Below, one piece after another: positions 63,899 through 64,000 of a stretch of 64,000 nt of DNA. The stretch is taken from NCBI GenBank assembly GCA_017465085.1, contig JAFTWW010000008.1:1-64000 (forward strand), in the 5' to 3' direction. The notes beneath the pieces were generated by a model, which saw only the letters and a list, made by a program, of their open reading frames with translations, was not told where the DNA came from and did not search any database. Position 1 is the stretch's first letter, and each line of letters opens with the position of its first letter. This DNA is from Clostridia bacterium (GTDB lineage Bacteria; Bacillota; Clostridia; Oscillospirales; Acutalibacteraceae). The position numbers and the translations under genes are program-made.

Positions 63899-64000
63899 TA
63901 TTTTTCATCCTCCTTTGCCTTTTCTTTGCTACGCGCTTCTTTAAGCATAGCCTTTGCAAGTTTATTAGTTTGAACTAAGGGACGGTGTGCAGGGCACACA
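63898..64000 (-). CDS. rnfC: Rnf complex subunit C, 3' end only
   Basis: Only the last 33 residues are in the window, starting 'CPAHRPLVQTNKLAKAMLKE' after one Val. This is the usual RnfC tail after its ferredoxin domain. The gene continues beyond the right edge. Confidence 0.88.
   Translation of the reverse strand, partial: VCPAHRPLVQTNKLAKAMLKEARSKEKAKEDEK

Overview
The window looks like a chromosome segment of an uncultured, probably gut-dwelling, anaerobic Clostridia bacterium (Oscillospirales-like; the family is a guess). The pointers are an rnfCDGEAB electron-transport cluster with flavinylation genes, AAGGAGG-type ribosome binding sites, many carbohydrate ABC permeases, a TasA-like surface protein and clostridial-type rpoB/rpoC. 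Most host genes lie on the minus strand.

Region by region: 0.07-0.6 kb holds a four-helix-bundle (23S IVP/S23 type) gene with a hairpin array at its 5' side. 0.6-11.6 kb is a seven-gene glycan-uptake operon (CBM-like/solute-binding fusion, two permease pairs, a Yip1/NHL membrane protein, a DUF5696 protein) with no ATPase gene. 12.2-15.1 kb holds a secreted cohesin-like protein, a 46-aa acidic peptide, a Ser/Asn-rich lipoprotein and a divergent AraC regulator. Near-identical 21-bp-spaced direct repeats sit at the same distance from the promoters of the glycan operon and of the cohesin-like operon, so both are probably controlled by that regulator. 15.2-17.7 kb has a DMT transporter and a transglutaminase-like lipoprotein. 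18-27.7 kb carries rpoC, rpoB and a divergent U32 (RlhA-like) gene. 27.8-30.8 kb is a GH127-like/PHP operon behind a 20-bp palindromic operator. 31-32 kb has two tRNA-Leu genes flanking a LOG-family gene.

31,986-47,992 is an integrated mobile element of about 16 kb at the 3' end of tRNA-Leu(UAG). A large serine recombinase lies next to attL. A 5-bp core is repeated at both ends and flanked inside by 19-bp arms that are exact inverted repeats, so attP can be rebuilt on paper. The displaced native tRNA terminator stands just outside attR. Cargo: a retron (ATPase-TOPRIM effector, msr-msd with complementary a1/a2, reverse transcriptase, 70-aa protein), an ATPase + RloB/TOPRIM pair resembling AbiL, a HEPN protein with RNSIAH, an SPFH/zinc-ribbon/membrane cassette whose first gene is split at an A-AAA-AAC heptamer, a small resolvase, an unrecognised 360-aa protein and a CAP lipoprotein. 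I see no relaxase or secretion genes. It reads as a defence island.

48-56.6 kb returns to host genes: a lipase-like protein, an SLC13-type carrier, a sortable surface protein, tRNA-Ser(CGA), a TasA-like region with a truncated integrase, and a YczE-type membrane protein. 56.6-64 kb is apbE, a PplA-like lipoprotein, Gx, NusG-II and rnfB-A-E-G-D plus the 3' end of rnfC, an energy-conserving and possibly extracellular electron-transfer module.

Three arrays of different short hairpins joined by a repeated 7-11-nt linker (about 0.44, 17.8 and 53.1 kb) share one architecture: the linker flips orientation half way. Only the first lies beside a four-helix-bundle gene. This array family and the tRNA-integrated defence island are the most interesting parts of the window.
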